Below, piece by piece: positions 11,541 to 23,784 of a stretch of 64,000 bases of DNA. The notes under the pieces were generated by a model. That model made no database searches and was not told the origin of the DNA. It saw only the letters and a list, made by a program, of their open reading frames with translations. Source of the DNA: Hofstenia miamia (Eukaryota; Xenacoelomorpha; Acoela); assembly GCA_004352715.1 (NCBI GenBank), contig SCFE01000068.1, forward strand, positions 862,464 through 926,463, written 5' to 3'. Each line of letters opens with the position of its first letter. Position 1 is the first letter of the stretch. The translations under genes were made by a program, and so were the position numbers.

Positions 11541-14500
11541 TTTATGATTAAAAATAAATATTTTTACGAAAGATTTATTCTGGACATTGCAGTTGAATCA
11601 TATTGTCTAGGAAATGACCGTAACTATCATCGAAGTGCAAAATTGATAAATATTACATTGGTAACCTTCCCTAGCTGAGTAAAATATTAAGATTTTGAAT
11701 TTTTTAAATTTTAACATAAAATTTTACTTTCTAGTCATTCCAAAATATTTTAAAACCTCATCTTCATTATCACAGGCGACGTTTTCAAATTGATAAACAA
11801 AGCTCACGGCTATGTTCAAGTGATAGTTGAAAGGACTACTTTTCTTTAATTTAATATCAACTGGGTTAACATGTTTAATGATATATCTGTATAGTATACC
11901 ATAACTACTATTTTTTGGCCAATGTCAAACATAACTGCTTTATTTAATGATTAATTTATGATTTTGATAGGCCTATGTGGATAGACAAAGCCTGAGATGC
12001 AAAATCAGATTAAAATCAAAATTTAAAAGACTGACTGGACCCGACCAAAACAAAAAAATAAAGTGATAAAATGTAATTATTCCTATATGAAAAAAGTTGA
12101 AAAATATTATTATTGCAGTTCACTGCATGCATTCTTGTTATCATTGCAGATGCTTTTACACGTCCGCAGACCTGACGAAAAACCACTTTTCTTGTTACCA
12201 ACAAATTAAAATCACTCGTTGTATGACAAGATTTGTGTCTTCATTATTGCATTCAACCAAAAAAGTGGTTTTAACGTTATAAATTTTTGTTCGCACTAGT
12301 TTTTATGCCATTATGAAGATTAATACATCCTATATTTGTTAAAGCAAACTGAACTCCAGTAAAACAACATCACAACAGACAACATAATATTCAAGAATAA
12401 GAAAATTTAACATAAATTCGTTCACACACAATATATAAAATTGTAAATTTCTCAAAATGGGATTATTGGCACATAGGAGATATTATTTTGGATGTGAAGC
12501 TATAAAACAAAATATTTTCATACCTTTTCAATATTTTTTATGAAATTAAAATTATAAAATATGATAAATATTTTAAATAAATGGATACTTTAAATTGACG
12601 GATCAATTTGGGTCAATTTATCTGCATATGGAGAGAGAGATACCTTTAAGTTGTTATCATAGACTAAATGCTAACTGCAAAACCAACTATAAGTGGGATT
12701 CAATTGAAGTTAATATTAGCCATATAATATTTCTAATTATGTACCAAAGGTGGAATCGGGCTCAGGTCGAATGTCGTCGGGTTGAGTACTTGAAAGGAAA
12801 ACGGGTTGATTTCGGGTGGAAAAAAAGAATTATTCTTAGGTTTAATAAAATCTAATAATAGCAGTGTTATTATTATACTTTATTAAACCTAAGAAAAATA
12901 CACACTTAATGAATAATATTTTTTATAAAGTCATTGCCCCATGATTTTAAAAATTCGGGTTGAGTAAATCGAGTTTGGGTCGGCTCGGGTTCTAACATCT
13001 TAACACCTCTGTACTGTACCATATAGCAATGTATTTCGGGGTTATTGAAATAAAATTCTATTTACTAGTAAGATTTTAAATTATGGTTGAATATTATATT
13101 AAAAGTACTACAAAGACAATATACCCCAAAGGCAGATATGTAATAAAAGGCAAAGCGATTCCAAATGCAGGACATTCATACACCACTCCATCAAAAAACT
13201 CTGACTTCAACTTTTCAACGGCATGGATTGATATCAAACCTCCCATCGATGTGCCATAGAGAAAAAATGGGATTTCTGGATGTTCATCTTTCTCCTTGAT
13301 CATTAAGTCACATAAGTCATCGACATAGTAACTAAACTTCGGAGGATCAGCTCTCTTTCCTAAATAATCATTTCAAACTGGATTCAATGGCCACTTAAAT
13401 TCTTTGGTTTATGGAAATTTTTGAACAGATTGGATGCATTTACGATAGCTAGAGAAGAATATAATGAGAATTTATGGGAGATACGTCATTATATTTAAAA
13501 AAAATAAATATTGGTTTATTATAATTTACATGAAAAAGGGTTAGAGACTATGATTGTGTAAATGAAAATTAATGAAGTCCATTTATTTAAAAGTGGAATT
13601 GCCAATTTCATTGGGAAATGATTCCTTCACTAATCTAAATGTAATTGAGATATGAAAATTATATTTTCTGTAAGACTATTTTACGTTTAAAGACTTTTGA
13701 TCCCATGGAACTGTTACCAACTTAAACTTTAATTAATTTTCAAGTTCTTATAAATTATTAGCTTGGCTTTTTTAAACAATAACATTGCAACAGTTTTCGC
13801 TTTAAAATAATATAAAATTATTGAAGTTAGAAATTAAATATTTATTTTCTTGATAATTTAAGTTGAGTAATTTTATAGTTTCATAATGTACCGCAATGTA
13901 TTAACAGAAAACAGAATTGATTTTGGGCTTTTACAACGAAGTTAATAAACCATACACTCCAAAGTAACTATTTAAAGAACCAAATTCTATTTATTCTGAT
14001 TATAGCGATAATTTTAAAAATTCCTACAAGAACTTGAAAGAGCTTGGAAGATCTTTAAAGTTTATGTAGGTAACAAGTTCCATGGGATATTTTCTTTGTC
14101 ATTAAATTTGGAAAAAAGAAAGGAGAAAATGCCGTAGTAGGAATGAGTTATAGATCCACTACTGCATATCAGAGTTCTCAAACCCGATTCGATTTTTGGG
14201 TTTTGTTTCACATTGGATCATTCTAATTCTCTTAATTTATTTCCTAGTTATTAGAACCGATAATTAATGAACATTTAATTACATCATATTAATGAATAAA
14301 TAAATACTACAATTAAACTAAGACGTTAATGATACCAAGGACGTTAATATATTAACGTCCTTGATGATACATGTACATGGTAAATAATAATAAAACATTA
14401 TTTTAAAAATCACGAATTCAAACCTTTTTCGGTGTGGGATCGAGACATTGTTTTTTTATTTCGAGTCAGGTCGGATGCGTAAAATTCTAGTTCGTGAGAA

Positions 14501-16510
14501 TTCGGCTGTATATTCATGTATTGATTGATAGAAACATCAATTTAATCGCTTAGTTTAAATTTCAAGTATACAAGTTTTTAACAGTCTATAGGCCTATTTT
14601 TATTAATCATTTAAAAAAGTCATATACGCTTGTTGCCATAGAAATAAAATCCCTAAAAACTTTGCTCAACACTTGCCAATTACGGGGATTCACTTTTTCA
14701 TGTCATGGACTTTCGATCAAAAAGTTTGAAAGAAAAAAAGAACCCTGAGTACGTAATTAAGAACCCTGTGAAAAGTCAAATATTGTCTGAAGACCATCTT
14801 TCTTAATTAAATAGATTTTCCAACCAGGGTTAGAAATTGATTTCAGCTGAAATTCATTGTAGAGCTGTGCGGCTACGGGCTTATCCGCGGGCACCCGTAT
14901 TTAGACCGTGTGGATAAAATGATTGTGGGTACCGGCGGGTACGTGTTAAGAAAAACTCGATGTTGTTCACGAGTAGAATGTCGCATCCATCCCATGTCTA
15001 CTTATACAGATTCTTAAGTGTTGTATCTAAGTAATGATCCCTGAATAAAATACATCATATAAATAAAGAATAAAATTAACAGGGGAAATTATATTTAGGT
15101 ACATATTCGGTTAGGCTAAGTTGTTTTAGCAGACCGCTCTTCTGTAGTAAATTTTATTTAATAATAATGGTTACTTTTTCAATTGCATGGTAATTTCCCA
15201 CTCTTATCGATGATTGTACGTGCATACCAGCTTCTCAAAATTTGTATGCACGACCAGCAAGTAGTGCAAGTAAATCAACTAATGGGCAAGTTCGTTTTTG
15301 TTACCTTCTCATGTTACGAACTCTTGGTAATTCGTGGAAATGCACATTAGATTCTTTTTGTTTTTGTTTTATGATTTGTTCAGAATACATCATATAGTTT
15401 TTTCATCTTTATTCAGCGCTTAAGTTGAAATCGAATACATTCTATAGCTTGAACCAGTACTGCCTACTATGTATACATATATCACCGATACGAGAGGATA
15501 TGGGTATAATTATTAGGGGTAAACTAAAATAAACAGTGGGGTAGCGTGGAAAATTATGCAACCTGCACACTCCTAATTCAGAGTCAATGGAGCATTAAAA
15601 TATCTGATTTAAATGCTAAAACTTAAAAAACTAAGGTTAAGCAAATGGCCACAATCCAATTTCATAGATATTGGCAAAATTAATTTTTAGTGATGAGTGG
15701 CGTCACACTGAATTTAGGGTTCTGCGAACCGAGGAACCCTAATTGGGTTGCACTGATAAGAAAGTTTGAACGATGTACTCAACCAGCAGACAAGAGCACT
15801 GAAATGCAGACATAAAGAACCATCATATTTTTACCAGATGATCTATCATGGTATGATTGGAGCCAAACTGGAGTTCTTTTGAAGGAACTTTGCTAATGTT
15901 GGTGATAATGGCTACAGCCAATAAATGTATTCATTTTCCCAACTGTCTTTTAGCATGATAAAAAGTGTGACAAAAAATTCAAAGTAATGGTACAGCTTAC
16001 CAGGCAAGAAAAAGAAAAATTATTAACCGAGACAAAGTAATTACTCAGGATTGGAAGACGATTTTGAATTTAAATATACATGCTTGAAGTAAATTATAAA
16101 AAGGTAGGTCCGAAGAGACTTTTGCATTCATTTACTAGACAGTATGCCTAATGATTTCAAATTTAGTATTTCTTGCTATTTTGTATTCAATCCATTGAAG
16201 GAACTATATCCATAAGTTTCTATGAGAAGAAATTAATTTTATGAATTATACATTTAATAAATGTTTAGAAATGACCGAACCTACCTTCACTATCTCCATG
16301 CCCATAATGATCATTAGCATAGCAAATGAAGCCTTGCTTAACTAAGGAACGTGCAAGTTTTATGTAGAAGACAGCACTGCTATGCATTCCATGACAAAGG
16401 TGCACGACTCCTTTCGCAGAATGGGGATACTCTGCGTTTCTCCACAGATACACTTGCAAAGTGTGACCATAGTTCGATGTGAATCTTGAAGATGTTTCAA
16501 CAATTTTCAT
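9925..16510 (-). CDS. Monoglyceride-lipase-like alpha/beta-hydrolase, copy B (three exons)
   Basis: The exons on the minus strand are 16510-16285, 13359-13125 and 10408-9925. All junctions are GT-AG, with phase 1 then phase 2, and splicing leaves one open frame of 314 residues, close to the usual 300-odd of metazoan monoglyceride lipase. Family knowledge predicts hydrolysis of monoacylglycerols such as 2-arachidonoylglycerol to fatty acid and glycerol. Visible are HGMHS (residues 40-44, oxyanion hole), the nucleophile elbow GTSMGG (Ser113), Asp237 in GDSDRLCD and His267 in NARHW. The Cys in RLCD corresponds to the regulatory Cys of the mammalian enzyme. There is no signal peptide. The introns are 2925 and 2716 bp; the second holds a gap and a hAT MITE. 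The start MKIVET is shared with copy A and preceded by a splice-acceptor-like TTTAG. A broader hydrolase role is possible. Confidence 0.88.
11303..11538. repeat. (TA)n microsatellite interrupted by an N gap
   Basis: A TA repeat runs into N at 11315-11472 and continues to 11538. ORFs called across it are artefacts. Confidence 0.95.
12745..13011. mobile_element. hAT-type MITE
   Basis: A 267-bp element whose ends match as inverted repeats (CAAAGGTG at the left, CACCTCTG at the right). It is flanked by an imperfect 8-bp target duplication (TTATGTAC and TACTGTAC). Subterminal CGGGTT/CGGGCT motifs lie on both sides, typical of hAT elements. Its centre is a hairpin: TTCTTAGGTTTAATAAA near 12834 is answered by the reverse complement near 12880. 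It has no coding capacity. Confidence 0.72.
13125..13359 (-). CDS. Lipase copy B, coding exon 2
   Basis: Encodes residues 76-154 and carries the catalytic serine in GTSMGG. The acceptor is TTATTTAG|GAAAGAG and the donor GGG|GTATAT. Length is 235 nt, as in copy A. Confidence 0.88.
13360..16284 (-). other. Intron 1 of lipase copy B
   Basis: 2.9 kb without a gene. A stretch at about 14170-14510 starts CAGAGTTCTCAAACCCGA and ends with a loosely inverse GTGAGAATTCGGCTG, so it may be another degenerate hAT MITE. No matching target duplication was found for it. Confidence 0.65.
16285..16510 (-). CDS. Lipase copy B, coding exon 1
   Basis: Encodes residues 1-75 plus one base of Gly76, with the oxyanion-hole HGMHS and the DHYGHGDSEG stretch. 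The donor reads GAAG|GTAGGT. Its coding length of 226 nt is identical to copy A exon 1. Confidence 0.88.
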
Positions 16511-16512
16511 TT

Positions 16513-17425
16513 CTAAACTAATTTTAACAAATAACTGTCTATTTTTTCTGAAATTCTAAATCAACATTTTTTGAATTTTTTTTCATATTTTAAGATCATT
16601 ACATTGATAGAATATAATATGAGCAAAAACTGTCATTGAATGTATGTGAAGTTCAAAAATTTTTAGATAGATTCATGAATCATTTAAAACCTAAAATGCG
16701 CACAGAACCATAGCGTTGAAAACCTCTCTAAGCATTTCTGTCAGCTACCCTCTAATTATATGTGAAAGCTTCTTTAATTGTTTTTCCCTACTTACTCGGT
16801 ATTGGTAAAAATAACACCTAGAAATAACACCTAGAATCCATTTTAAGCCTCAAGAAGTCAGAAAAGCATACCCATAGCTTAACAGAATCTTAGAAAAGTT
16901 TCTGGGTCGAAATTTGAATTTGTAAATGCACAATATTATAGCATTTTAAGCATGTAGTTTTACTGTATTTTTGCTGAGAAAGAATTGTTGGTATTCTGCG
17001 TAAATCTCAATTAACTTTAAATGTAGACAATAACTTAGTAAAAGGGGATTCTAAAAAAGGAGTCCTACAATAAAACGAATCATATTTATATCATTAAATA
17101 TTTTATATTTAGATGCCTCAGTCATTTTAAAAATCTTAATAAACATCTTCTTTGAGTGAAATTTGTTGGAAACTTAAATGCCATTACTACATATACATAT
17201 GCAAATGTATCGAGCAAATATAATATACATGTTATGTTAGGATAGCAGAAAGTCATACGATAAAAATGGCAAAACCTCCTAAATTGATGTGAAGAGTAAA
17301 AAATAAAGAGAAAATTTAAAATAAATCAAAGTATAATACATTAATACATTTGGCTGTGCAGAGAGTAACCGAAATCGCATTGCATAGTGCGCATTCGGTA
17401 ATAAGATATTTTATAATCGACTTAC
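16513..17425 (-). other. Possible 5' untranslated intron of lipase copy B
   Basis: On the minus strand a strong donor CAG|GTAAGTCG lies at 17426/17425, and an acceptor TTTAG|AAATG ends just before the start codon. This would make a non-coding first exon near 17427-17520. Trans-splicing of a leader onto the acceptor is an alternative. There is no transcript evidence. Confidence 0.35.
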
Positions 17426-17436
17426 CTGATTTGCTA

Positions 17437-17498
17437 TTAGCGTGAGAATACAGCTGTGCTCATTTCACGCTGTGTTTATTCAAATGAATTCACGCTAA
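17437..17498. repeat. Inverted repeat near the predicted first exon
   Basis: TTAGCGTGA at 17437-17445 is answered by TCACGCTAA at 17490-17498, with a further TTCACGC copy between them. It could be a regulatory palindrome or a chance hairpin. Confidence 0.4.
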
Positions 17499-17519
17499 TT
17501 CTTACGCACAAAGATTTGA

Positions 17520-18710
17520 TCAACAATTCTATTTGCTAATGATTGAACTTTCTACCAGGCCACAAAATGTCATAAAAAATTATTTAAGACTCTTTATACA
17601 GTTGGAAAACCTGTCATTATACTAATTCGCTTAGATTATTTCCAGCAATAATTCTAAAATTTTTCAGGGACAGTGTAGCCCTACACAGCTCGTCGTAGAC
17701 CTTTCTGATCGTTTTAGGCCTCTATTTGAATTTTTAGCGCGTTTTTGTTCATTCAATTTTTTTTATTGACTCATTTAAAAAAAGTCTAATATTGACACTA
17801 TTTATATTCGTTTGGTTGATGCGATAAATTTTATTCAACCCGTTTCTGGCAGGTAATTTTCTTAACTTATCTGTCCGGCGTATCCTGGCCAGCTGTAAGA
17901 TTAGATCGTCGTACTCACTTCGAGAAAATGAAATTTGATTCGATCCAAATGAGGAAGTTTAGCGAAATATCTACAATAATTTCTTTATAAACTCCTACAA
18001 TATTTAGCCCAAAAATCCAATTTTTCAAAACTTTTATTGAATGAATACAATAAAGCAAATGGAATACGTCCTATCTGAATTCAACTATGATAACATAGAT
18101 GAATTTAGAAAACAATTGAAGCAATTATGTTAAAATAAAGTGTTTCAAATAGAAGTGCACTTCTGTACTATGTGCAACAAATGTATTTTAGACTAAAATA
18201 ATAGTGCGCTCATTACGTGTACCAACTGCACACATTTTTGCACTTTTTCACTAGTAAAAGTTGATACTTTCGAATTAGAGTCGAGAATTTTGTCATTTCC
18301 TGTTTTCAACATTATTTAACCGGAGTTATTGTAAGGCTTCATAATACTATGTTTAAATAACAATAATTTCAGACTCTAAATTCTAGAGACTAAAATGGTG
18401 TGAAATGGATTTGTTTTAAATATACTTATTCTGTATGTCTTGGATTTGAAATTTTTCCTGCAAGAACTACGTGTTCTCTTGTAACGAATTCTCAAATTCA
18501 CTCTATGTTATTACATTTTGTTAGATTTTGATAAAATTTAAATGTATAGTACAGGGGGAGCAGAGCAACTTGCTTATTTGAATTAGTCTTCCGGAAGTGT
18601 GATTTGCTCCGATAACTTTAAGTAGGGGCTTAATCGAGAGAGCGAACAGTAAAGTTTTGTTTTGTATAATGAGCCGCATTAATTTATTGTCTTGTTTCTT
18701 TGCAGTAGTC
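17520..18710. other. No recognisable gene; upstream region of lipase copy B
   Basis: AT-rich sequence with only short ORFs of no recognisable family. The promoter of the minus-strand lipase should lie at its left side. Confidence 0.4.
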
Positions 18711-19647
18711 ATGGAATGGATTAACGCGGAACTTGTTTTTGCGGTTGAGGCATATTTTTCGTCGGCACTTCAACGTTGCACCTAGTGGGCATGTTCCAGG
18801 CGAAAATCAATCGTTTCGTGTTTGAAGAACTTCTGGGAATCTGGAGATGTGAAGAAGAAGAAGCCTGGACGCCAAAGGACTGCAAGATCTCTGGCGAATA
18901 TCGAAGCGATGCAACAATCCATCTTGAGGTCTCCCCGACGATCTGCCCTCAAGCATGCATCAGCTCTTGGGTTATCAGCTCGTTCTGTTAGACGGAGTTG
19001 AAGTTCCATCCCTACAAGTTGGCTGTCGCCCAGGAACTAATTCCTTGGGACATTGATGCCCATGAGGCTGCGTGTAGGGCCCTTCTCAACTTGCCGGATG
19101 ATACGCTTGTCTTCTTCAGCAATGAGGCGTACTTCCATCTTTCTGGGGCTGTAAACAAGCAGAACATGCGGTGTTGGAGCGCTGAAAACCCACGAGAACT
19201 TATCCTACGACTTCTACACTCGCAATGTGTGACTGTTTGGTGTGCAATATCCCAAATTGGAATAATTGGTCTCTGATTCTTCGGAGAAAATGAGAGGACA
19301 GTTTCGGTGACATCTGAGCGTTACGTGAAGATGTTACAAGATTTCTTCCTGCCTAATCTGAACGAGATGGGCTTGGACAATGCTTGGTTCCAGTAAGATG
19401 GGGCAACTGCGCATACATCAAGAGCATCCATGGTTGTCTTGAATGAAGCTTTTCCTGGGCACGTGATCTCTTTGATGGGCGATCTTCAGTGGGTAGCAAG
19501 GTCCCCTGATCTTGCGCTTTGCGATTATTTCTTGTGGGGATATCTGAAGTCCGTCGTGTACCGTGACAGACCCAACACCCTGACCATCTAAAGAATAAAA
19601 TTCGTGAAGTCGCCGCCAAGATTCCTATTGACAACTTCAATTTCTGA
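18711..19647 (+). pseudogene. Tc1/mariner-superfamily transposase pseudogene (GC-rich)
   Basis: From an ATG at 18711 (MEWINAELVFAVEAYFSS) frames can be followed through a helix-turn-helix region (SILRSPRRSALKHASALGLS near 18920-18980) and a DDE domain. The DDE domain includes VFFSNEAYFHLSG, VNKQNMRCWSAENPRE, VTVWCAIS, DGATAHTSRAS and RSPDLALCDYFLWGYLKS. This architecture is widespread in arthropods and other invertebrates and is often labelled Tc3-like. It is dead: the first catalytic Asp is Asn (SNEA), the Gln before DGATAHT is a TAG stop, and there are several frameshifts. GC content is clearly higher than in the surrounding DNA, suggesting a comparatively recent arrival. Terminal repeats were not identified. 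Confidence 0.82.
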
Positions 19648-19941
19648 AACGACTGACACAATGTATTGACAATAACTGACGTCATTTGCCTTGAACATAA
19701 ATCTCATGATTGTCTAATTTGTCGTACACTGCAATTTGTGGAATCCTGACCTTCATGAAGATTCACATTATGATTAAAATGAGAATAGTATCTTACAAGA
19801 GAAATGCACAACTCAATTCAACTAAAATATACGCCTTTGTTCATCAAATCTGCAATTAAAAGGCTTTGATATTTTTTCACTTGTAAATAATTACTTTGAA
19901 TACATATTGTTCTCAATTTCATTAATGAAATCCTGAAGCAG

Positions 19942-20163
19942 TTGCCTGGGTCAAAGTATTCGGAATTTCAAAAAATTCTAACCTATTTCAACATTTATTG
20001 CGAGTTTTATCTGCCTTTATTGTCATTTAGCAACGAGCGGATTTTAAGTTCTGTTGCAAACATGTCAAGGGGTAAAATGGAGCATGATGCTGTCCAAAAT
20101 ATGGTTACTGAACATTATAATGGTCCCAAAATTACAAAAGAAATTCTTTTACTCATGCTGTAG
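19942..20163 (+). pseudogene. hAT transposase C-terminal (dimerisation) fragment
   Basis: The fragment reads FYLPLLSFSNERILSSVANM and then a short helix ending at a TAG. This resembles the hAT C-terminal dimerisation domain, where SxxERxFS is the core. Only this last part remains; no upstream RNase-H-like exon is visible nearby. Confidence 0.5.
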
Positions 20164-21284
20164 ACAAAATGAAATCTGATGTGCATTGCAAAGTAGATAT
20201 AATTATCGGTGGAAGCCGGTCGGATCGGGTTGGGTTGAGTAAAAGTGCTTCGTCAATCTGCAATTTGAGAAAGGAGTCTAAAAAGTATTTCTCCTTTTGC
20301 ACATTTGCTATATAAAAAACCTTTCAATTCAAATGTAGGCAACAAAACCACTTTTCATCTATTTTATCACCATATAGTAGAAGTATTTATTGAGATGTTG
20401 CAATGGTTATGTTGGTGCAACTTTTCTATCTACTTACTCGGCCAACCGTCAGATTAAAATTTATGTATACTCAAACTCCAGGACGGGTCGAGTCAACAGA
20501 AAAGTCGTGCATGTGGGATGGTGCCAAGACTGTTCACTCCCTAGTTCCACCTATGGATAAAATCAATTTTTTGGTTTCCTAGGATTTTTTTGTATTAAAA
20601 TCACACACACTGAGCAATATTTATGAATTCCAATAAGTCTCCTCTGCTGTTGATTGAAAGCAGAGGAGTTGAATTTGAGTTTTTTCTGTGAAAATTAATA
20701 TTTGTACATGTTTTTTTAGAGTTTTAGCGTTACATTTTACATCAATACTAATTATTACAGAAATATTACCATAGTTATTTTATTGCATTTTTTTCAAAAA
20801 CCTGTTACATTAAGGCTTTCATTAGTAGGCTAAGTTATGAAAGTAAATTAAATTAGATTTTGCGATTCACAAACTAAAAATTTTTTTACAACAAAGAAAA
20901 AACTTTTGAAGTTTCAGCTATTTCTTGCAAATGTTAAGATTGAAATAAACATGAGTGTTAGAAAAATCGACCCACAATTTGTGTTCCAAATACATAATAA
21001 TCCGCTTTATAAAACCACATCCGTCCTATCACGAATTCGTTTTTTTAATCCGCGGTTTTCGTAATCTGAGTTTCGTGATTGCCTGCTGTACACACTGCTG
21101 GATATTCAAAGGAAAACCAGAAGTAATAATTCACATAAATGTAAAAGATGCTGTCAAATATAATTTACCGCATCGGGAATTCCATTCGAATATGATACAG
21201 AATGCTCTTTGACAGTCTCATATTGATAATGGGCCTCAAGCATGCATTATTGTGTGCTTATACTGTTATTCTTTATAGTTATGA
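20164..21284. other. No recognisable gene
   Basis: AT-rich. CGGGTTGGGTTGAG near 20224 and GGACGGGTCGAG near 20480 resemble hAT subterminal motifs, but ends could not be placed. Confidence 0.35.
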
Positions 21285-21385
21285 AATTCTTTCAATTTTT
21301 TATTAATTTAAATCAGTTTGTCTGATAGGCTTTCAAGCAATTCTTTCTGAACTTTCTCGGGCTAGTCATAGTTTAAATTGCAATG
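21285..21385 (+). repeat. Interspersed direct repeat, copy 1
   Basis: This segment of about 100 bp contains AGTTTGTCTGATAGGCTTTC and recurs in the same orientation at 22505-22605 with scattered differences. Family unknown. Confidence 0.6.
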
Positions 21386-22504
21386 TTTGAACTATTTAAG
21401 AAAATATAGCTGTGTTTTGTTACGTTTAAGGCACTGATCTGAAGGTAAAAATCTACTGTTTACTACCAATGGCCACTGATGGCCAACCAATGTCTTACTT
21501 GTGTACTTGTGGTCAAATCCCAACTGGTGGCCCAGTGTTGGAAGCAAACCAGACTGCTTTAGGCTTGGGCTTAAAAATTAAAGAAAGGCTTGCACCCTTT
21601 TGAAAAAGATGAAATGTGAATTACAATTAACTGTCACTTTTTATTTTTTTAAGATCACTATAAGTAACCCAGGCATGCCTTACAATTTTAAAGGGTTCTT
21701 AAAATTTCTTTTAATGCTCATAACTCAAGAAAAATTAAAGATATCTCAAAAACTCTATATTCCATTATTTTCCTATATATTAGGTATGTAAAAAATTTAA
21801 AATTATTCAGAAAACAGAATCTTTCATTGAAAAAAATAAAATGATTTTTAACATATTGCAGTCACAGAATAACATTTATCACAAAATTTCAGCATAAAGG
21901 GCAGTAAATTTACCAATAAATCTATTCTTTGAAATTTCTATTCTAAGTTGAATAGATAAAGCATGATGAAGATAAATGTAAATTCATTTATAATAGAACG
22001 AAAGTTGCTTTAAAGCTAAATGCTACATGTAATTTAAAATTGCAAAATGAGTAAGGTTGATTTAATGGTTAAGCACGGCATTTCAATTCTCGCTGCAATA
22101 AATTGGTTGAAACGCTGATTTGAGGCATCCCCCAAGCAGAAATTAGCAGCCAAGACGAACAAGACTGAGACGGTGGGAGAAAAGCCAAGCCTGCCGATTC
22201 ATTTGCCGAGATGTTTATACGACACTGTCATATATTTGCCAATATCAGAGGATTTCAAAATGTCTTAATAAGCTTTGGGAAAATTTCTTGGAAATAATGA
22301 GAAAATCTATTGTATTTTTGGATACACCAGGCAATTTAGTGTTAGGCATTTTCACAATAATCTCAGGAAAAGCCAGCGGGCCTGAGTTTTTGATAATATG
22401 TGCCGGCTATCGAGGAGCACAATTACAGGAAAACAATTGGGCAGGGCTGCGGTGGGTTTGGAACTAAACATGCATAGTATATTATTGTTTAAAATTAAGA
22501 AACT

Positions 22505-22605
22505 ATTTCAATTTTTCACGAATTTATTTAAATTAGTTTGTCTGATAAGCTTTCAAGCATTTTTTTCTAATCTTTATTGGGCTGCTGTTAGTTAAATTGC
22601 TGGGC
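22505..22605 (+). repeat. Interspersed direct repeat, copy 2
   Basis: Matches 21285-21385 (AGTTTGTCTGATAAGCTTTC). GGGCTTGGGTCG just beyond it recalls hAT subterminal motifs, so both may be pieces of one non-autonomous family. Confidence 0.6.
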
Positions 22606-23780
22606 TTGGGTCGAAATATAACGCCCGATCTAACGCTGCGATGATCCACCAAGTCATTTTTCAAAACAATGATATTTTGTGAGGTACATGTATATAGTGC
22701 AATTAACTATGAATAGCAAACTTCCTCTGCAATTGAAAAATTATAGCATCTGTAATTTATCATGAAAGAAATAGGTAAATTCAATATTGTTTATAAATAT
22801 GCTTAATATCTTTCGTGTGTAATGCAAGTGTACATGTATGAACAATAGTAGCAAATCATGATATAAATTGATTAGAAAGACCTGAATGGCTTCAAATATT
22901 TTCTTTATATCTTGGATGCAAAAACCCTATACTTGCTTTTATGCACAAAGAATCTTTGTTTGATTTCATTACTGAAAATAAAAATTTATCTGGTTGCTAT
23001 TTTATTATCGTAGATATTGTTGTATTTTACAGTAGTATGCATATTCCTCCATTGAATCCGTAACAGTGCCATAACTATGGTGTCATTTGATTTATCCTCA
23101 TAGCCTAAATCGGCATTCTAACAGCTCTCAATTGATGCAAAATTTCACTTTTAAATTTTACATGAGAGATTCTCAAATCATTCGATAATTTGGAAAAGAA
23201 TTTTACATAACAAATTTCCCGAGACAACGACGATATGCGAAATACCTCGAATAAATTTTGTTAGTCTAATAAGAATTTTGTTTTTATAATGCGGTATATT
23301 ATAATTACAATCCCTTTTCTAACTCATTAAATATGAAATGATCAACCAGATATTCAAAGCAATATCAAATATTAGATGAATCAAACTTGCAAATTTCAAC
23401 ATATATAAAATATGTGATCTTAAAATGGCAGAAGGCTACAATAGTTAGGAATAGCCAATCATAGTTATTGAGGAGGATTTTCACTTGACCTCATTGTTTT
23501 ATCAACAAAAATTTATTTGAAAAGTTTGATTTAAAACTTATAGTAACTTCTGAAAAAGTGTCCGAATGAAATGCACTTGGAATTATACAAAAAGTTCAGT
23601 CAAGTTTTCAATTATTAGTAAATTTAAATTATGTATACATGAGTGCAAACAAGGCTTTGTTAAATTAGAAAATAAGCCAAAAACAAACAAATCCATAATT
23701 GGAGTAAGAAATTTTATGCAAGCACAATGGCAAAGATAACTAAGTCTAAAGGGAAAACATTAATCAATTATGTATTTGCA
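22606..23780. other. No recognisable gene
   Basis: AT-rich and without a long ORF, splice pattern or repeat that I could identify. Confidence 0.4.
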
Positions 23781-23784
23781 TTAC

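Larger units (their letters stand above)
10409..13124 (-). other. Intron 2 of lipase copy B
   Basis: A 2.7 kb intron, twelve times longer than the matching 222-bp intron of copy A. It contains a (TA)n array with an N gap and a hAT MITE at 12745-13011. No other gene signal was seen. Confidence 0.75.
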
